A DNA stretch of 64,000 nucleotides from Phycicoccus flavus (GCF_004025965.2 NZ_SAYU02000005.1:30757-94756), one strand, 5' to 3'; counted from the stretch's first letter, positions 1 through 9,018 are shown. Notes: generated by a model from the sequence alone, not told the origin. A program made the numbers and translations.

Positions 1-854
1 ACGGCGTCGGGCAGGCCGAGGCCGGCGGCGATGGCCGGCTGGAACGGGCCCGACCCGACGAAGGTGAGGAACTGCTTGAGCGCCCGCGCGGCCGCGACGA
101 CCTCGGCCGGGCCCGTCATCCACCCGACCTTCCACCCGGTGGTCGAGAACGTCTTCCCGCCCGAGGAGATGGCGAGGGTCCGCTCCGCCATCCCCGGGAG
201 CGTCGCGAGCGGCACGTGCCGGCGGCCGTCGAAGGCGAGGTGCTCGTAGACCTCGTCGGTGACGACCCAGGCGTCGTGCTCCCGGGCCAGCTCCGCGACG
301 AGCTCGAGCTCCTCGCGGGTGAAGACCTTGCCCGTCGGGTTGTGCGGGGTGTTGAGCAGGACGACCCGGGTGCGGTCGGAGAACGCGGCCCGCAGCGACG
401 CCTCGTCGACGCCGAAGTCGGGGAAGCGCAGCAGCGAGGTGCGGCGCACCCCACCGGCGAGGGCGATCGTCGCCGCGTAGCTGTCGTAGTACGGCTCGAA
501 GGTGACGACCTCGTCGCCCGGCCGGACGAGCGCGAGCATCGCCGTGGCGATGGCCTCGGTGGCGCCGACGGTGACGAGCACCTCGGTGTCGGGGTCGGGG
601 CGCAGGCCGTAGAAGCGCTCCTGGTGCGCGGCGACCGCCCGGCGCAGCTCGGGGACCCCGGGACCGGGCGGGTACTGGTTGCGCCCGGAGCGGATGGCCT
701 CGACGGCGGCGTCCAGCACCTCGCCCGGCCCGTCGGTGTCCGGGAACCCCTGGCCGAGGTTGACCGCGTCCTTCTCCAGCGCCAGCTGGGTCATCGTCGC
801 GAAGATCGTCGTGCCGAAGGCGGCGAGGTCCGGGTGGCCGGGAGTGGAGGGCAT
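1..854 (-). CDS. PLP-dependent aminotransferase, class I/II, 3' part cut by window edge
   Basis: This gene reads leftward off the window edge, and 284 codons are visible from an ATG at 854. The protein opens with the NLGQGFPD signature (residues 32-39) typical of the kynurenine/methionine aminotransferase (YbdL-like) branch of fold-type I. NTPHNPTGKVF (168-178), the VTDEVYEHLAF block and the PLP lysine K234 in SSGGKTFSTTGWKVGW are intact. It should transfer an amino group from an amino acid to a 2-oxo acid in the cytosol; the exact substrate cannot be told. It lies nine bases downstream of the MFS gene on the same strand, so the two are probably co-transcribed. The C-terminal domain lies outside the window. 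Confidence 0.9.
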   Translation of the reverse strand, partial: MPSTPGHPDLAAFGTTIFATMTQLALEKDAVNLGQGFPDTDGPGEVLDAAVEAIRSGRNQYPPGPGVPELRRAVAAHQERFYGLRPDPDTEVLVTVGATEAIATAMLALVRPGDEVVTFEPYYDSYAATIALAGGVRRTSLLRFPDFGVDEASLRAAFSDRTRVVLLNTPHNPTGKVFTREELELVAELAREHDAWVVTDEVYEHLAFDGRRHVPLATLPGMAERTLAISSGGKTFSTTGWKVGWMTGPAEVVAAARALKQFLTFVGSGPFQPAIAAGLGLPDA

Positions 855-863
855 CCCGCCAGG

Positions 864-2114
864 CTAGGTGTCCTCGGCCCCCTCGTGCGCCGTGGCGTCG
901 GCGTGCGCGATCAGGTCCAGCCGCCGCCACAGGACGACGAGGGTGGCGCCGGACCCCGCGAAGGCGAACCAGAACGGCGCCGCGGGGCCGAGGTGCTCGG
1001 CGAGGACCCCGCCGAGCAGCTGGCCGACGAGGAGCCCGCCGACGAGCCCGACCCAGTAGACGCTGCCGACCCGCCCCTGGTAGCGCTCGGGCGTCGCGCG
1101 CTGCCGCACCGCCGAGGACAGCGACCCCCAGACGAAGGCGTAGCCGCCGAAGACGACCATGATCCCGAGCGCGAGCACCCACACGGTCGTCAGGGCGAGG
1201 GCCAGGTGGGTGAGCACCTCGAGGGTCAGGCACGCCTTCATGAGCGCGCCGAGCGGGACGCGTCGCTCCAGCCGGTCGTAGCCGAGCACGCCGGCCACGC
1301 CCCCCACGGCGGCGGCCGAGGTGAGCAGCCCGTACCCCACGGCGTCGACCCCGAGCCGCTCCTGCGCCCAGTACACGAGCACCCCCCACGGCGCGCCCCA
1401 CGTGACGTTGAAGAGCAGGATGACGACGGTGAGCGTGCGGACCGAGGCGTTGTGGCGCATCCACCGCAGGCCGTCGACGACGTCCCGGCCGACGTGCTGC
1501 ACCGGGCCGTCGCGCTCGACGGCGGGCAGGCGGATGCGGGCGAAGAGGACCACCGACAGGAGCAGGACGGCGGCCTGCACCCCGAAGGGCACGGCGCGGC
1601 CGAGGGCGAAGAGGGACGCCCCCACCGCCGGCCCCACGAGCTGGTTGGCCACGAGGAAGCCCGACATCATCCGGGCGTTCGCGATCCCGAGGTCGGCCGG
1701 CGGCACGACCATCGGGGTCACGGCCCGCCAGGCGCTGTCGGCGAAAACCTCCGCGACGCCGAGGAGGAGCAGCACGAGGAGCAGGACGCCGATCGACACG
1801 AGGCCGGTGACGACGGAGGCGACGAGGACCACGAGGACGAGCACCCGGGCGAGGTTCGCCGCGAGGACCACCCGGCGGCGGTCGACCCGGTCCGCGACGG
1901 CGCCCGCGTAGAGGCCGAGGACGAGGGCCGGGGCCTGCTGCACCATCGCCGCGGCCGCGATGAGGACGGGGGAGCGGGTCTGGGACGCGACGAGCAACGG
2001 CCCGGCCGCGAGGGCGACGCCGTCCCCGACCTGCGCGACCCACGACGACGAGAGCTGCCACCGGAACGCGGTCCCCAGGCGCGGCGGCACGACGACGTCC
2101 AGGAGCCTCCCCAC
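864..2114 (-). CDS. MFS transporter, drug/metabolite efflux type
   Basis: This 416-residue, 12-helix permease opens with a short basic segment and [25 protein letters not shown], typical of the DHA3/enterobactin-exporter-like MFS branch. The loop 2-3 motif [14 protein letters not shown] (about residues 70-83) is the MFS signature. The chosen GTG at 2114 lies nine bases downstream of a TAGCGT box, with GGGGAGG just inside the gene, so the transcript probably has almost no leader. It is followed by the aminotransferase. The substrate is unknown; efflux is inferred from the family. Confidence 0.85.
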   Translation of the reverse strand: MGRLLDVVVPPRLGTAFRWQLSSSWVAQVGDGVALAAGPLLVASQTRSPVLIAAAAMVQQAPALVLGLYAGAVADRVDRRRVVLAANLARVLVLVVLVASVVTGLVSIGVLLLVLLLLGVAEVFADSAWRAVTPMVVPPADLGIANARMMSGFLVANQLVGPAVGASLFALGRAVPFGVQAAVLLLSVVLFARIRLPAVERDGPVQHVGRDVVDGLRWMRHNASVRTLTVVILLFNVTWGAPWGVLVYWAQERLGVDAVGYGLLTSAAAVGGVAGVLGYDRLERRVPLGALMKACLTLEVLTHLALALTTVWVLALGIMVVFGGYAFVWGSLSSAVRQRATPERYQGRVGSVYWVGLVGGLLVGQLLGGVLAEHLGPAAPFWFAFAGSGATLVVLWRRLDLIAHADATAHEGAEDT

Positions 2115-2123
2115 GAGGATGGG

Positions 2124-2129
2124 ACGCTA
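2124..2129 (-). promoter_or_regulatory. -10 box of the MFS gene
   Basis: TAGCGT on the minus strand, nine bases before the GTG at 2114. It matches TANNNT; no clear -35 is seen. Confidence 0.4.
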
Positions 2130-2419
2130 CCCCGACGGCCGCCCGCGGCCGAGCGGATTTCCGCTGCGGACCGCTCGCCCCGTATCCTGTCCGATGGCCT
2201 CCGTGCGTCCGCGCACGGGGACCGACATTTCGCGCGTCACCCTCCGGCGACGAGGTCTCCTCGGACCCGGGGCGCACCACGGCAGTGACGGACACCGGCC
2301 CCCGGGCCGTCGTCCGTCCGGGGTGCGTCGCGACGCCAGGCAGGTGGGTCCACCCCGTCACCGGGGCTCGGACACCACCGACGCAACTGACAACCGCACC
2401 CACACCAAGGAGAACGACG
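2130..2419 (+). promoter_or_regulatory. rpsB promoter and long 5' leader
   Basis: About 290 bases without a convincing gene. A TATCCT box at 2183-2188 could be the rpsB -10, giving a leader of about 225 nt. A small hairpin (CCGTGCG/CGCACGG) lies near 2200-2218. Long leaders before rpsB are a known site of S2 autoregulation in other bacteria, but I cannot match a named structure here. AAGGAG (2407-2412) is the Shine-Dalgarno. Confidence 0.35.
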
Positions 2420-3469
2420 ATGGCCGTCGTCACCATGCGCCAGCTCCTCGAGAGCGGCGTCCACTTCGGGCACCAGACCCGTCGCTGGAACCCGAAGATG
2501 AAGCGCTTCATCATGACCGAGCGCAACGGGATCTACATCATCGACCTGCAGCAGTCGGTGACGTACATCAACAACGCGTTCGAGTTCGTCCGCGAGACCG
2601 TCGCCCACGGCGGCACGGTCCTCTTCGTCGGCACCAAGCGCCAGGCCCAGGAGCCCATCGCCGAGCAGGCGACCCGGGTGGGCATGCCGTACGTCAACCA
2701 CCGCTGGCTCGGTGGCATGCTCACGAACTTCCAGACGATCTCCAAGCGCCTCACGCGCCTCAAGGAGCTCGAGGAGATCGACTTCGACGACGTGGCCGGC
2801 AGCGGTCGCACGAAGAAGGAGCTCCTCATGATGAAGCGGGAGAAGGACAAGCTCGAGAAGACGCTCGGCGGCATCCGCTCCATGAGCAAGGTGCCCTCGG
2901 CGGTGTGGATCGTCGACACCAAGAAGGAGCACCTGGCCGTCGACGAGGCCCGCAAGCTCGGCCTGCCCGTCATCGCCATCCTCGACACCAACTGCGACCC
3001 CGACGAGGTCGACTACAAGATCCCCGGCAACGACGACGCGATCCGCTCGGTCACCCTCCTGACCCGGGTCATCGCCGACGCCGCCGCCGAGGGCCTCATC
3101 GCCCGCTCCGGGGGCCGCTCGGCCGGCGGTGAGCAGGCCGAGACCGAGGAGCCGCTGGCCGAGTGGGAGCGCGAGCTGCTCTCCGGCGAGGCCGAGCAGT
3201 CCGCCGAGCAGGTCGCCCCGATGGCCGGCGAGACCGCCGCCGCGTCCGCGCCGGAGGCCGAGCCGGCCGCCGACGCCGCCCCGGCCGAGGACGTCGCCGC
3301 CGCTGCGGAGGAGACCCCCGCCGAGGCGCAGGAGGCGGAGGTGGCCGCCGACCAGGGCGGGTCCACCGAGGCCGGCGACACCGCCGAGGCCACCGACACC
3401 GCCGACGCCACCGACACCGCCGACGCCACCGAGGCGGAGACCGCCGGGGCCGGGGCCGAGCAGGCCTGA
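2420..3469 (+). CDS. rpsB: 30S ribosomal protein S2
   Basis: S2 binds the head/body junction of the 30S subunit. The start [20 protein letters not shown] is the classic S2 N-terminus; the ATG at 2420 has AAGGAG eight bases upstream. Motifs [22 protein letters not shown] and [17 protein letters not shown] are intact. The protein is 349 residues, longer than the usual 230-300, because the last 80 or so residues form an acidic Ala/Glu/Asp/Thr tail with short repeats. An in-frame upstream GTG at 2285 is open but encodes nothing S2-like. tsf follows 78 bases downstream, the standard arrangement. Confidence 0.98.
   Translation: MAVVTMRQLLESGVHFGHQTRRWNPKMKRFIMTERNGIYIIDLQQSVTYINNAFEFVRETVAHGGTVLFVGTKRQAQEPIAEQATRVGMPYVNHRWLGGMLTNFQTISKRLTRLKELEEIDFDDVAGSGRTKKELLMMKREKDKLEKTLGGIRSMSKVPSAVWIVDTKKEHLAVDEARKLGLPVIAILDTNCDPDEVDYKIPGNDDAIRSVTLLTRVIADAAAEGLIARSGGRSAGGEQAETEEPLAEWERELLSGEAEQSAEQVAPMAGETAAASAPEAEPAADAAPAEDVAAAAEETPAEAQEAEVAADQGGSTEAGDTAEATDTADATDTADATEAETAGAGAEQA
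3389..3433 (+). repeat. 18-bp tandem repeat in the rpsB tail
   Basis: Two perfect copies of an 18-bp unit (3389-3406 and 3407-3424) plus half a third encode repeated Ala-Thr-Asp-Thr-Ala-Asp in the acidic tail of S2. Such a run could vary in copy number between strains. Confidence 0.8.
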
Positions 3470-3547
3470 CCTCCACCGCGGGTGGCGGGCCCCTCGGCCC
3501 GCCGTCCGCGCTGCCCATCCACCACCGAACGAGCGAGATAGGAACCC

Positions 3548-4384
3548 ATGGCGAACTACACCGCCGCTGACATCAAGGCGCTCCGGGAGAAGACCGGGGC
3601 CGGGATGATGGACGTCAAGAAGGCGCTCGACGAGGCCGACGGCGACAGCGCGAAGGCCGAGGAGATCCTGCGGGTCAAGGGCCAGAAGGGCGTGACCAAG
3701 CGCGAGGGACGCACGACGTCCAACGGGCTCGTCACGGCCGAGGCCGGGGCCGGCGCGGGGACCCTCGTCGAGGTGCTCTGCGAGACCGACTTCGTCGCCA
3801 AGGGCGAGAAGTTCGGCGCGCTCGCCGACCAGGTGCTCGCCCAGGCCGTCGCGACCAAGGCCGGCGACGCCGACGCGCTGCTCGGCTCGACGCTCTCGGA
3901 CGGCAAGACCGTCCAGCAGCTGCTCGACGAGGCCAACGCGAGCATCGGCGAGAAGATCGAGATCAAGCGGGTCGCCCGCCTCGAGGGCGAGCACGTCGTC
4001 TCCTACCTGCACAAGACGAGCCCCGACCTGCCCGCGCAGATCGGCGTCCTCGTCTCGACCACCGGCGGCGACGACGTCGTGGCCCGGGACGTCGCGATGC
4101 ACGTCGCGGCGTTCAGCCCCAAGGTCCTCACCCGCGACGAGATCGACGCCGAGACCGTCGAGAACGAGCGCCGGGTCGCCGAGGCCACGGCCAAGGAGGA
4201 GGGCAAGCCCGAGGCCGCCCTCCCGCGGATCGTCGAGGGCCGGGTCAACGGGTTCTTCAAGGAGCAGGTGCTGCTGGAGCAGCCCTTCGCCAAGGAGCCG
4301 AAGAAGACGGTCGCCACGGTCCTCGACGAGGCCGGCGCCGAGGCCACCGGCTTCGCGCGCTTCCGCGTCGGCGCCGACGCCTGA
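3548..4384 (+). CDS. tsf: Translation elongation factor Ts
   Basis: EF-Ts is the nucleotide exchange factor for EF-Tu. The 278-residue product begins MANYTAADIKALREKTGAGM, the UBA-like N-terminal domain, with the DVKKALDEADGD helix. The core TDFVAKGEKFGAL, corresponding to the TDFVA block that contacts EF-Tu, follows near residue 80. The C-terminal dimerisation segment ends at the stop at 4384 and a strong terminator follows. The Shine-Dalgarno is weak (GATAGGAACCC). In most actinobacteria pyrH is the next gene; here it is about 19 kb away. Confidence 0.98.
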   Translation: MANYTAADIKALREKTGAGMMDVKKALDEADGDSAKAEEILRVKGQKGVTKREGRTTSNGLVTAEAGAGAGTLVEVLCETDFVAKGEKFGALADQVLAQAVATKAGDADALLGSTLSDGKTVQQLLDEANASIGEKIEIKRVARLEGEHVVSYLHKTSPDLPAQIGVLVSTTGGDDVVARDVAMHVAAFSPKVLTRDEIDAETVENERRVAEATAKEEGKPEAALPRIVEGRVNGFFKEQVLLEQPFAKEPKKTVATVLDEAGAEATGFARFRVGADA

Positions 4385-4413
4385 CCGCGGGCGCGCCCGC
4401 GAGGGCGCACCGC

Positions 4414-4449
4414 CGAGAGGCCCCCACCGGATCCGGTGGGGGCCTCTCG
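4414..4449 (+). terminator. rpsB-tsf terminator
   Basis: A perfect 36-nt palindrome with 16-bp arms around GATC, starting 30 bases after the tsf stop. Being symmetrical, it can also end the convergent gene at 4460. Confidence 0.85.
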
Positions 4450-4459
4450 CCGTCCCGGC

Positions 4460-4843
4460 TCAGTCCTGCAGCTCGGAGAGGTGCGCGCGGCCCGCCGGCC
4501 GCTCGTACGGCGCGGGCCACCAGTCCTCGACCGCGACGATCCGGCCCTCGGCGTCCATGCGGAAGAGGCACAGGCCCGTCATCTCCTCGCCGCCGACCGT
4601 GAACGTCGTCCGGCTCATCGCGCCCTCCTCGTCGCCGAGCACCCGGTCGATGTCCAGGTGCCAGTCGCCGGGGTACTCGCGGTTGAACCGGAGGTAGGCG
4701 TCGAGCCCCCGCACCACCTCACGGGTCTGCGGGCAGCGGTAGACGACGTCGGGGGAGAGGGTCGCCGCGAACGACTCCCAGTCGCGTGCCTCGGCGGCCG
4801 CCCAGTACCGGCGGACGGTCTCGCAGTGCTGGTCGCTGCTCAT
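4460..4843 (-). CDS. SnoaL/NTF2-like protein
   Basis: A 127-residue protein starting MSSDQHCETVRRYWAAAEARDWE. That is the first helix of the SnoaL-like/NTF2 cone fold, followed by SPDVVYRCPQTRE and a C-terminal strand FRMDAEGRIVAVEDWW. These small alpha+beta barrels bind or act on diverse small molecules; no catalytic residues can be assigned. The ATG at 4843 is preferred over an in-frame upstream start at 4954. A TAGCGT box lies seven bases before it and homology starts there, implying a leaderless transcript. It converges on the tsf terminator. Confidence 0.75.
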   Translation of the reverse strand: MSSDQHCETVRRYWAAAEARDWESFAATLSPDVVYRCPQTREVVRGLDAYLRFNREYPGDWHLDIDRVLGDEEGAMSRTTFTVGGEEMTGLCLFRMDAEGRIVAVEDWWPAPYERPAGRAHLSELQD

Positions 4844-4850
4844 GCTCGGC

Positions 4851-4856
4851 ACGCTA
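4851..4856 (-). promoter_or_regulatory. -10 box, leaderless start of the SnoaL-like gene
   Basis: TAGCGT followed by seven bases and the ATG at 4843 on the minus strand. Confidence 0.5.
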
Positions 4857-4926
4857 GTCCGGAGGACCGACACGCCCACCCCGGGCCACGGCGCCGTGCG
4901 ACGATGGTCCCACGGAGGTGGTCCCC

Positions 4927-5124
4927 ATGGCGCGACCCGACGGGCAGCGGGCACAGGCAGCCGACCGGAGCGAGCTCGAACGGCGGGTGCACGTCGACCT
5001 GCCGCGGCTGCGCCCCGAGGACCTCACGACGTCCCAGGCGAGCCGGCCCGCGCGCGACCCGTTCGGCGGGCGCGACCCCGAGACCGAGTTCATGCTGCGC
5101 CAGGCCGGCGCCTTCTGGCCCTGA
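4927..5124 (+). CDS. Small uncharacterised protein, 65 aa
   Basis: ATG at 4927 is preceded by GGAGGTG six bases upstream, a strong ribosome site and the reason for preferring it over the in-frame GTG at 4918. The product is charged and hydrophilic, with no signal peptide or membrane segment. It starts MARPDGQRAQAADRSELE and ends DPETEFMLRQAGAFWP. I do not recognise the family. It is divergent from the SnoaL-like gene and just outside the lanthipeptide operon, whose last gene converges on it. Third-position GC is as high as in its neighbours, consistent with real coding. Confidence 0.55.
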   Translation: MARPDGQRAQAADRSELERRVHVDLPRLRPEDLTTSQASRPARDPFGGRDPETEFMLRQAGAFWP

Positions 5125-5172
5125 GCGGGCCGGGGACGAGAGCGCCGGGACCCCGGCCGCCCCGACGCGACG

Positions 5173-6414
5173 TCACGCTCCGCGACGCCGGGTCCCGACC
5201 CCCACGGTCGCCGTCAGGGCCACCGCGACGGCCGCGAAAGCCACGAGCACACGGTGGTCGAGCGCCGTCACCACCGCGGCGGTCAGGGCGACCATGACCG
5301 TCTGCGGCACGTTGACGACGAGCATCGTGGCGGCGGCGACCCGGCCCTGGAGATGACCGGGGGTCAGCCGCTGCCGCAGCGTGACGAACGCGACCATCAT
5401 CCAGGTCACCGCCCAGCCGGCGAGGGCGAGCCCCACCAGGCCGGTCACGAGGTGCTCGACGAGCAGCAGGGCGATCCCCGTCGCCATGACCACCAGCCCG
5501 AGACGGCACACCCGCGCCTCGCCGAGGCGGGAGGTGACCCGGCCGGCGGTGAGGGCCCCGCACGCCGCGCCGACGCCGTTCGCGGCGACGAGCACGCCGA
5601 GCGTCCCCGGCGGGCTGTCGAGGCCCTGCTCCACGAACGGGAAGATCGCGACCTGGACGGTGCCGGTGGCACCGAGCCCGACCGCGAGGGTCAGGGTGAG
5701 GGTGCGCAGGGCGGGCACCGAGCGCAGGTGCCGGAAGCCGGCCACGGCCTGGACGAGCCACCGCTCGCCGGACACCGGGCGCACGCCGCTCGTCGGGGGC
5801 CGCCCGCGCAGGAGCAGCGCCCCCGCCAGGACGAAGCCGGCCGCGGCCACCACCGCGACCACGTGGGGCCCGAGGACGACGTAGGCCCCCGTCGCGACGA
5901 GGGGGACCACCAGGCGTGCCCCCTGGTCGATCCCGGCCAGCAGCCCGTTGCCCCGCGCCAGGAGGGCGTCGGGGAGGAGGTCACGGACGAGCCCGGACTG
6001 GGCCGCCGCCCCGAGCTGGGCGGCCCCGGCGTAGACGACGGTGACGACGTAGATCCACCCCACCCATCCGGGCCCGTCGACGAGCAGGAGCGTGGCGACG
6101 ACGACGCCGGCGACGAGGTTGGACCAGCCGAGGACCGATCGCCGGGGCCACCGGTCGGCGAGGCCCGCGAGCAGCGGCGAGAAGAGCGTCGCGGCGCCGA
6201 GCAGGGCGAAGGTGAGGGCGGCGGCGCCGTCGTTCCCGGTGAGCTCCTTGACCCAGATGGCGAGGACGAGCAGCAGGGCGCTGTCGGCCAGGTTGGCGAG
6301 GACCCACGAGACCGTGAGGCGCCCGAAACCCGGCGTGCGCCACCAACGGCGGCCCTCCACCGGCCGGTGACGGTCCTCGACGTCGCTCCCCTCCCGGGGG
6401 TGCGCCGTGCTCAC
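5173..6414 (-). CDS. MFS transporter, last gene of the lipolanthine-like operon
   Basis: A 413-residue, 12-helix MFS permease with a hydrophilic N-terminus of about 25 residues, then FGRLTVSWVLANLADSALLL. The loop motif LAGLADRWPRRSVLG marks helices 2-3. Its GTG start at 6414 overlaps the TGA of the LanD-like gene (GTGA), so translation is probably coupled. Position and family suggest export of, or self-protection against, the cluster product, in parallel with the ABC system encoded just upstream. The substrate is inferred from context only. Confidence 0.85.
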   Translation of the reverse strand: MSTAHPREGSDVEDRHRPVEGRRWWRTPGFGRLTVSWVLANLADSALLLVLAIWVKELTGNDGAAALTFALLGAATLFSPLLAGLADRWPRRSVLGWSNLVAGVVVATLLLVDGPGWVGWIYVVTVVYAGAAQLGAAAQSGLVRDLLPDALLARGNGLLAGIDQGARLVVPLVATGAYVVLGPHVVAVVAAAGFVLAGALLLRGRPPTSGVRPVSGERWLVQAVAGFRHLRSVPALRTLTLTLAVGLGATGTVQVAIFPFVEQGLDSPPGTLGVLVAANGVGAACGALTAGRVTSRLGEARVCRLGLVVMATGIALLLVEHLVTGLVGLALAGWAVTWMMVAFVTLRQRLTPGHLQGRVAAATMLVVNVPQTVMVALTAAVVTALDHRVLVAFAAVAVALTATVGVGTRRRGA

Positions 6415-7046
6415 CCCGGCGCCGCACCCGCGGCGAGGGCGTCGCCGGACGCCACCGACCGGGCGCGCACGCTGCGGGCCAGCGCCAGGAGCACGGTGTG
6501 GATCGGGGCGGGGGACCCCGGCTCGACGGTGCGCGAGCTCGCCGACCGGCCCTCGACGGAGTCCAGGACGACTCTCCCGCCGTCACGGAGCCGCTCGACG
6601 TTCGCGAGGTGGATCGGTGAGGTGGCCACCACCGGCGAGACCGCGGGGACGACGACCACGGGGCAGCGGGCGTTCTGGACGACGGTGAGGGCGAAGGTGT
6701 CCGCCAGACCCATGGCCAGCTTGGCGACGGTGTTCCCGCTGGCGGGGAGGACGAGCAGCCCGTCGGCCCAGTCGGCGAGGTCGCGGTGCGGGACCGGCAG
6801 GGCGTCGTCGGCGGGCCAGTCCGGACCGAGCAGGCGACCGCCCGTGGCCGCTCGCAGCGTCGTCGGGGTGACGAAGCGCAGCGCGTTCGGCGTGACGACG
6901 ACCCTGACCTCGACGCCCGGGTACCAGGCCCGCACCGTCTCGACCCAGCCCGGCAGCAGGGACACCGACAGCGCCCCGGTGCCGACGACGAGCAGGTGGC
7001 CCCGCGGCAGGTGCAGGTCGGCCGGCCGGAGCCCGACGGAGCTCAT
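6411..7046 (-). CDS. LanD/EpiD-like flavoprotein Cys decarboxylase
   Basis: A 211-residue member of the homo-oligomeric flavin-containing Cys decarboxylase (HFCD) family. Residues 18-24 (LLVVGTG) begin the Rossmann-like FMN fold. H87 in VPHRDLADWADG fits the active-site histidine of EpiD/MrsD, and 101-106 (PASGNT) is the family PASANT motif with A to G. Known relatives oxidatively decarboxylate a C-terminal peptide Cys to an aminoenethiol. Both precursor peptides in this operon end in Cys, so that role is expected here. CoaB-type synthetase sequence is absent, so it is not the CoA enzyme. ATGA and GTGA overlaps join it to the permease and MFS genes. Confidence 0.85.
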   Translation of the reverse strand: MSSVGLRPADLHLPRGHLLVVGTGALSVSLLPGWVETVRAWYPGVEVRVVVTPNALRFVTPTTLRAATGGRLLGPDWPADDALPVPHRDLADWADGLLVLPASGNTVAKLAMGLADTFALTVVQNARCPVVVVPAVSPVVATSPIHLANVERLRDGGRVVLDSVEGRSASSRTVEPGSPAPIHTVLLALARSVRARSVASGDALAAGAAPG

Positions 7047-8314
7047 CGGTTCTCCCGCAGGGCGTCCATGGGATCCATCCGCGCCGCGCGGAGAGCCGGC
7101 GGCAGGGCGGCGACGAGCGCGGCGACCGTGACGCCGAGCACGATGGCCACGAGGCTCGTGGCGTCGAAGGCGAAGAGCTCCAGACCCGGCAGGTCGAGCC
7201 CGGCGAGGTCGAGGGCCATCGGACCGAGCAGTCGCCCGGCCAGCACCCCGAGCGCCACGGCGACGACGCTGCCGATGACGCCCAGCAGCGCGGCCTCCAG
7301 GGCCACCGAGGAGAAGACGCGACGACGCCCCATCCCGAGGGCGCGGAACATCCCGATCTGCCGCGTGCGCTCCTGGATCGACATCATCAGCGTGTTGACG
7401 ATCCCGAACATGGCCGCGACGATCGCGACCCCCGCGAGCAGGTTGAGCAGCAGCAGGATGCCGTTCACGATGGACTTGTAGTCCCCGACCGTCTGCTCGG
7501 CGGTGGCGGTGGCGTAGCCCTGCGCGGCGACGTCCCGGCTGATCCGGTCCGGGTCCTCGCCGGTCACCAGGACGCTGGAGTACCACTGCGCGTCGTCCTC
7601 GGCCGAGCCCGCCCACGAGGCGTCCTGCAGCGCGTCGTCGAGGACCTGGTTGCCGAAGGGCAGGTTCCCGCCGATGAGCGACTTCTCCTGCACCCCGACC
7701 ACCGTCCCGGGCACGGTGCGCACCTCGCCGTCCTGCCCGAGCACACCGATCTCGACCGTCCGGCCGACGGCGTCCTGCGCGCTCGCGAAGCCGAGGGGCC
7801 GGGTGGCGTACGACGGGACGATCAGCTGGGCCTGGTCGGTGTCGTCGCGCAGCTGGTCGCCGGCGACGAGGTTGGCCGTCTTGCCCGGCCAGTAGCCGTT
7901 GTAGACGAACCGGTAGCGCTGGCCGCCGTCGTGGGAGTAGTAGAGGGCGCTCACCTGGCGGTTCGCCGAGTACTCGTCGTCCGGTCCGAGGGCCGAGGTG
8001 ATCCGCTGCAGGTCCTCCTCGCCGAGGATGCCGGAGCCGACGTCCATGCCGCGCGCGGTGTCCATGTCGTCGCGGTAGACCTCCATCCGCTCGTTGAGGA
8101 AGGACATGACGCTCGTCCCGGTGACCTGGACGGTCCGGCTCGCCCCGACCGCGCGGGTCTGGGAGTCGATGTAGGTGTTGATGCCCGTGCCGAGGCCGCT
8201 CGTGACGGTGAAGGTGAAGGCGCCGATGGCGATGGCGACGATGGTGAGGAAGGCCCGCAGCGGACGGCGGAAGGTGTTCCGGCCCGCCGACCTGAGCAGG
8301 TCGCGGGGGGTCAT
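7043..8314 (-). CDS. ABC transporter permease, MacB/FtsX type
   Basis: A 423-residue permease with one N-terminal helix (FLTIVAIAIGAFTFTVTSGL). A roughly 220-residue extracytoplasmic MacB-PCD-like domain follows, then the FtsX domain with three helices, including GIVNTLMMSIQERTRQIGMFRALG, the hallmark coupling segment. The start ATGA overlaps the ATPase stop. Unlike drug-type ABC exporters, MacB-type systems move peptides or lipopeptides by mechanotransmission, which suits a lipidated RiPP. Export of the cluster product or self-immunity is inferred from the operon. Confidence 0.9.
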   Translation of the reverse strand: MTPRDLLRSAGRNTFRRPLRAFLTIVAIAIGAFTFTVTSGLGTGINTYIDSQTRAVGASRTVQVTGTSVMSFLNERMEVYRDDMDTARGMDVGSGILGEEDLQRITSALGPDDEYSANRQVSALYYSHDGGQRYRFVYNGYWPGKTANLVAGDQLRDDTDQAQLIVPSYATRPLGFASAQDAVGRTVEIGVLGQDGEVRTVPGTVVGVQEKSLIGGNLPFGNQVLDDALQDASWAGSAEDDAQWYSSVLVTGEDPDRISRDVAAQGYATATAEQTVGDYKSIVNGILLLLNLLAGVAIVAAMFGIVNTLMMSIQERTRQIGMFRALGMGRRRVFSSVALEAALLGVIGSVVAVALGVLAGRLLGPMALDLAGLDLPGLELFAFDATSLVAIVLGVTVAALVAALPPALRAARMDPMDALRENR

Positions 8315-9018
8315 CGGACCGGCTCCGTCGCCGCCGGGTCGTCCGGGGCGAGCTCGCCGTCGACGATGGTCACCCGTCGCCCACAGCGCCGCGCCAGGTC
8401 GGTGCTGTGCGTGATGAGCACGAGGGTGATGCCGTCGTCCCGGTTGAGCTCGAAGAGCAGGTCGGCGACGGTGGCACCGTTCTCGACGTCGAGGGCGCCG
8501 GTCGGTTCGTCGGCGAAGATCACCCGCGGCCGGTTCGCGAGGGCCCGTGCCATGGCCACCCGCTGCCGCTGCCCGCCGGAGAGGTTCGCCGCGTTCTCGT
8601 CGGCCCGGTCGGCCAGGCCGAGCCGGTCGAGGACCTCCAGGGCACGCTCGCGCCGCTCCTTGGCCGGGACCTTGGCGATCATCATCGGCAGCGCCACGTT
8701 CTCCAGGACGCTGGCCCGCTCCTCCAGGTGGAACTGCTGGAAGACGAAGCCGAACTCCCGGTTGCGCATCCGGTCCTGGTCCCGGGTGCTCATGGTGTCG
8801 ACGGGTTCGCCCTCGTAGCGGACCCGGCCGCCGTCGGGACGGTCCAGCGCACCGAGCAGGTGCAGGAGCGTCGACTTGCCGGACCCGCTCCGGCCCACGA
8901 TCGCGAGGGAGTCCCCCGTGCGGGCCGAGAGCGAGACCCCCTTCAGGGCGCGGAACCGGTTCTCACCCGATCCGTAGACCTTCTCGAGGTCCTCGGCCTC
9001 CAGCTGTGGCGCGTTCAT
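8311..9018 (-). CDS. ABC transporter ATP-binding protein, MacB/LolD type
   Basis: A 235-residue ATPase with Walker A GRSGSGKST (42-50), a Q-loop in FVFQQFHL, signature LSGGQRQRV and Walker B VIFADEPTGALD followed by the H-loop LVITHSTDLA. It pairs with the FtsX-type permease (four-base overlap). GGAGG lies seven bases before the ATG at 9018. That start falls inside the 3' end of the S41 peptidase gene (56-nt overlap), a tight coupling that argues for stoichiometric expression. It energises export or removal of the peptide product. Confidence 0.93.
   Translation of the reverse strand: MNAPQLEAEDLEKVYGSGENRFRALKGVSLSARTGDSLAIVGRSGSGKSTLLHLLGALDRPDGGRVRYEGEPVDTMSTRDQDRMRNREFGFVFQQFHLEERASVLENVALPMMIAKVPAKERRERALEVLDRLGLADRADENAANLSGGQRQRVAMARALANRPRVIFADEPTGALDVENGATVADLLFELNRDDGITLVLITHSTDLARRCGRRVTIVDGELAPDDPAATEPVR

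Noticed and set aside
216..2288. A 690-codon open frame on the plus strand
   Set aside because: It is antisense to the aminotransferase and MFS genes, has Arg/Gly/Asp-rich composition with no motif, and exists only because GC-rich codons leave few stops.
6411..7046. Phosphopantothenoylcysteine decarboxylase for CoA synthesis
   Set aside because: No synthetase domain and the gene is locked inside the lanthipeptide operon next to Cys-ending precursors.
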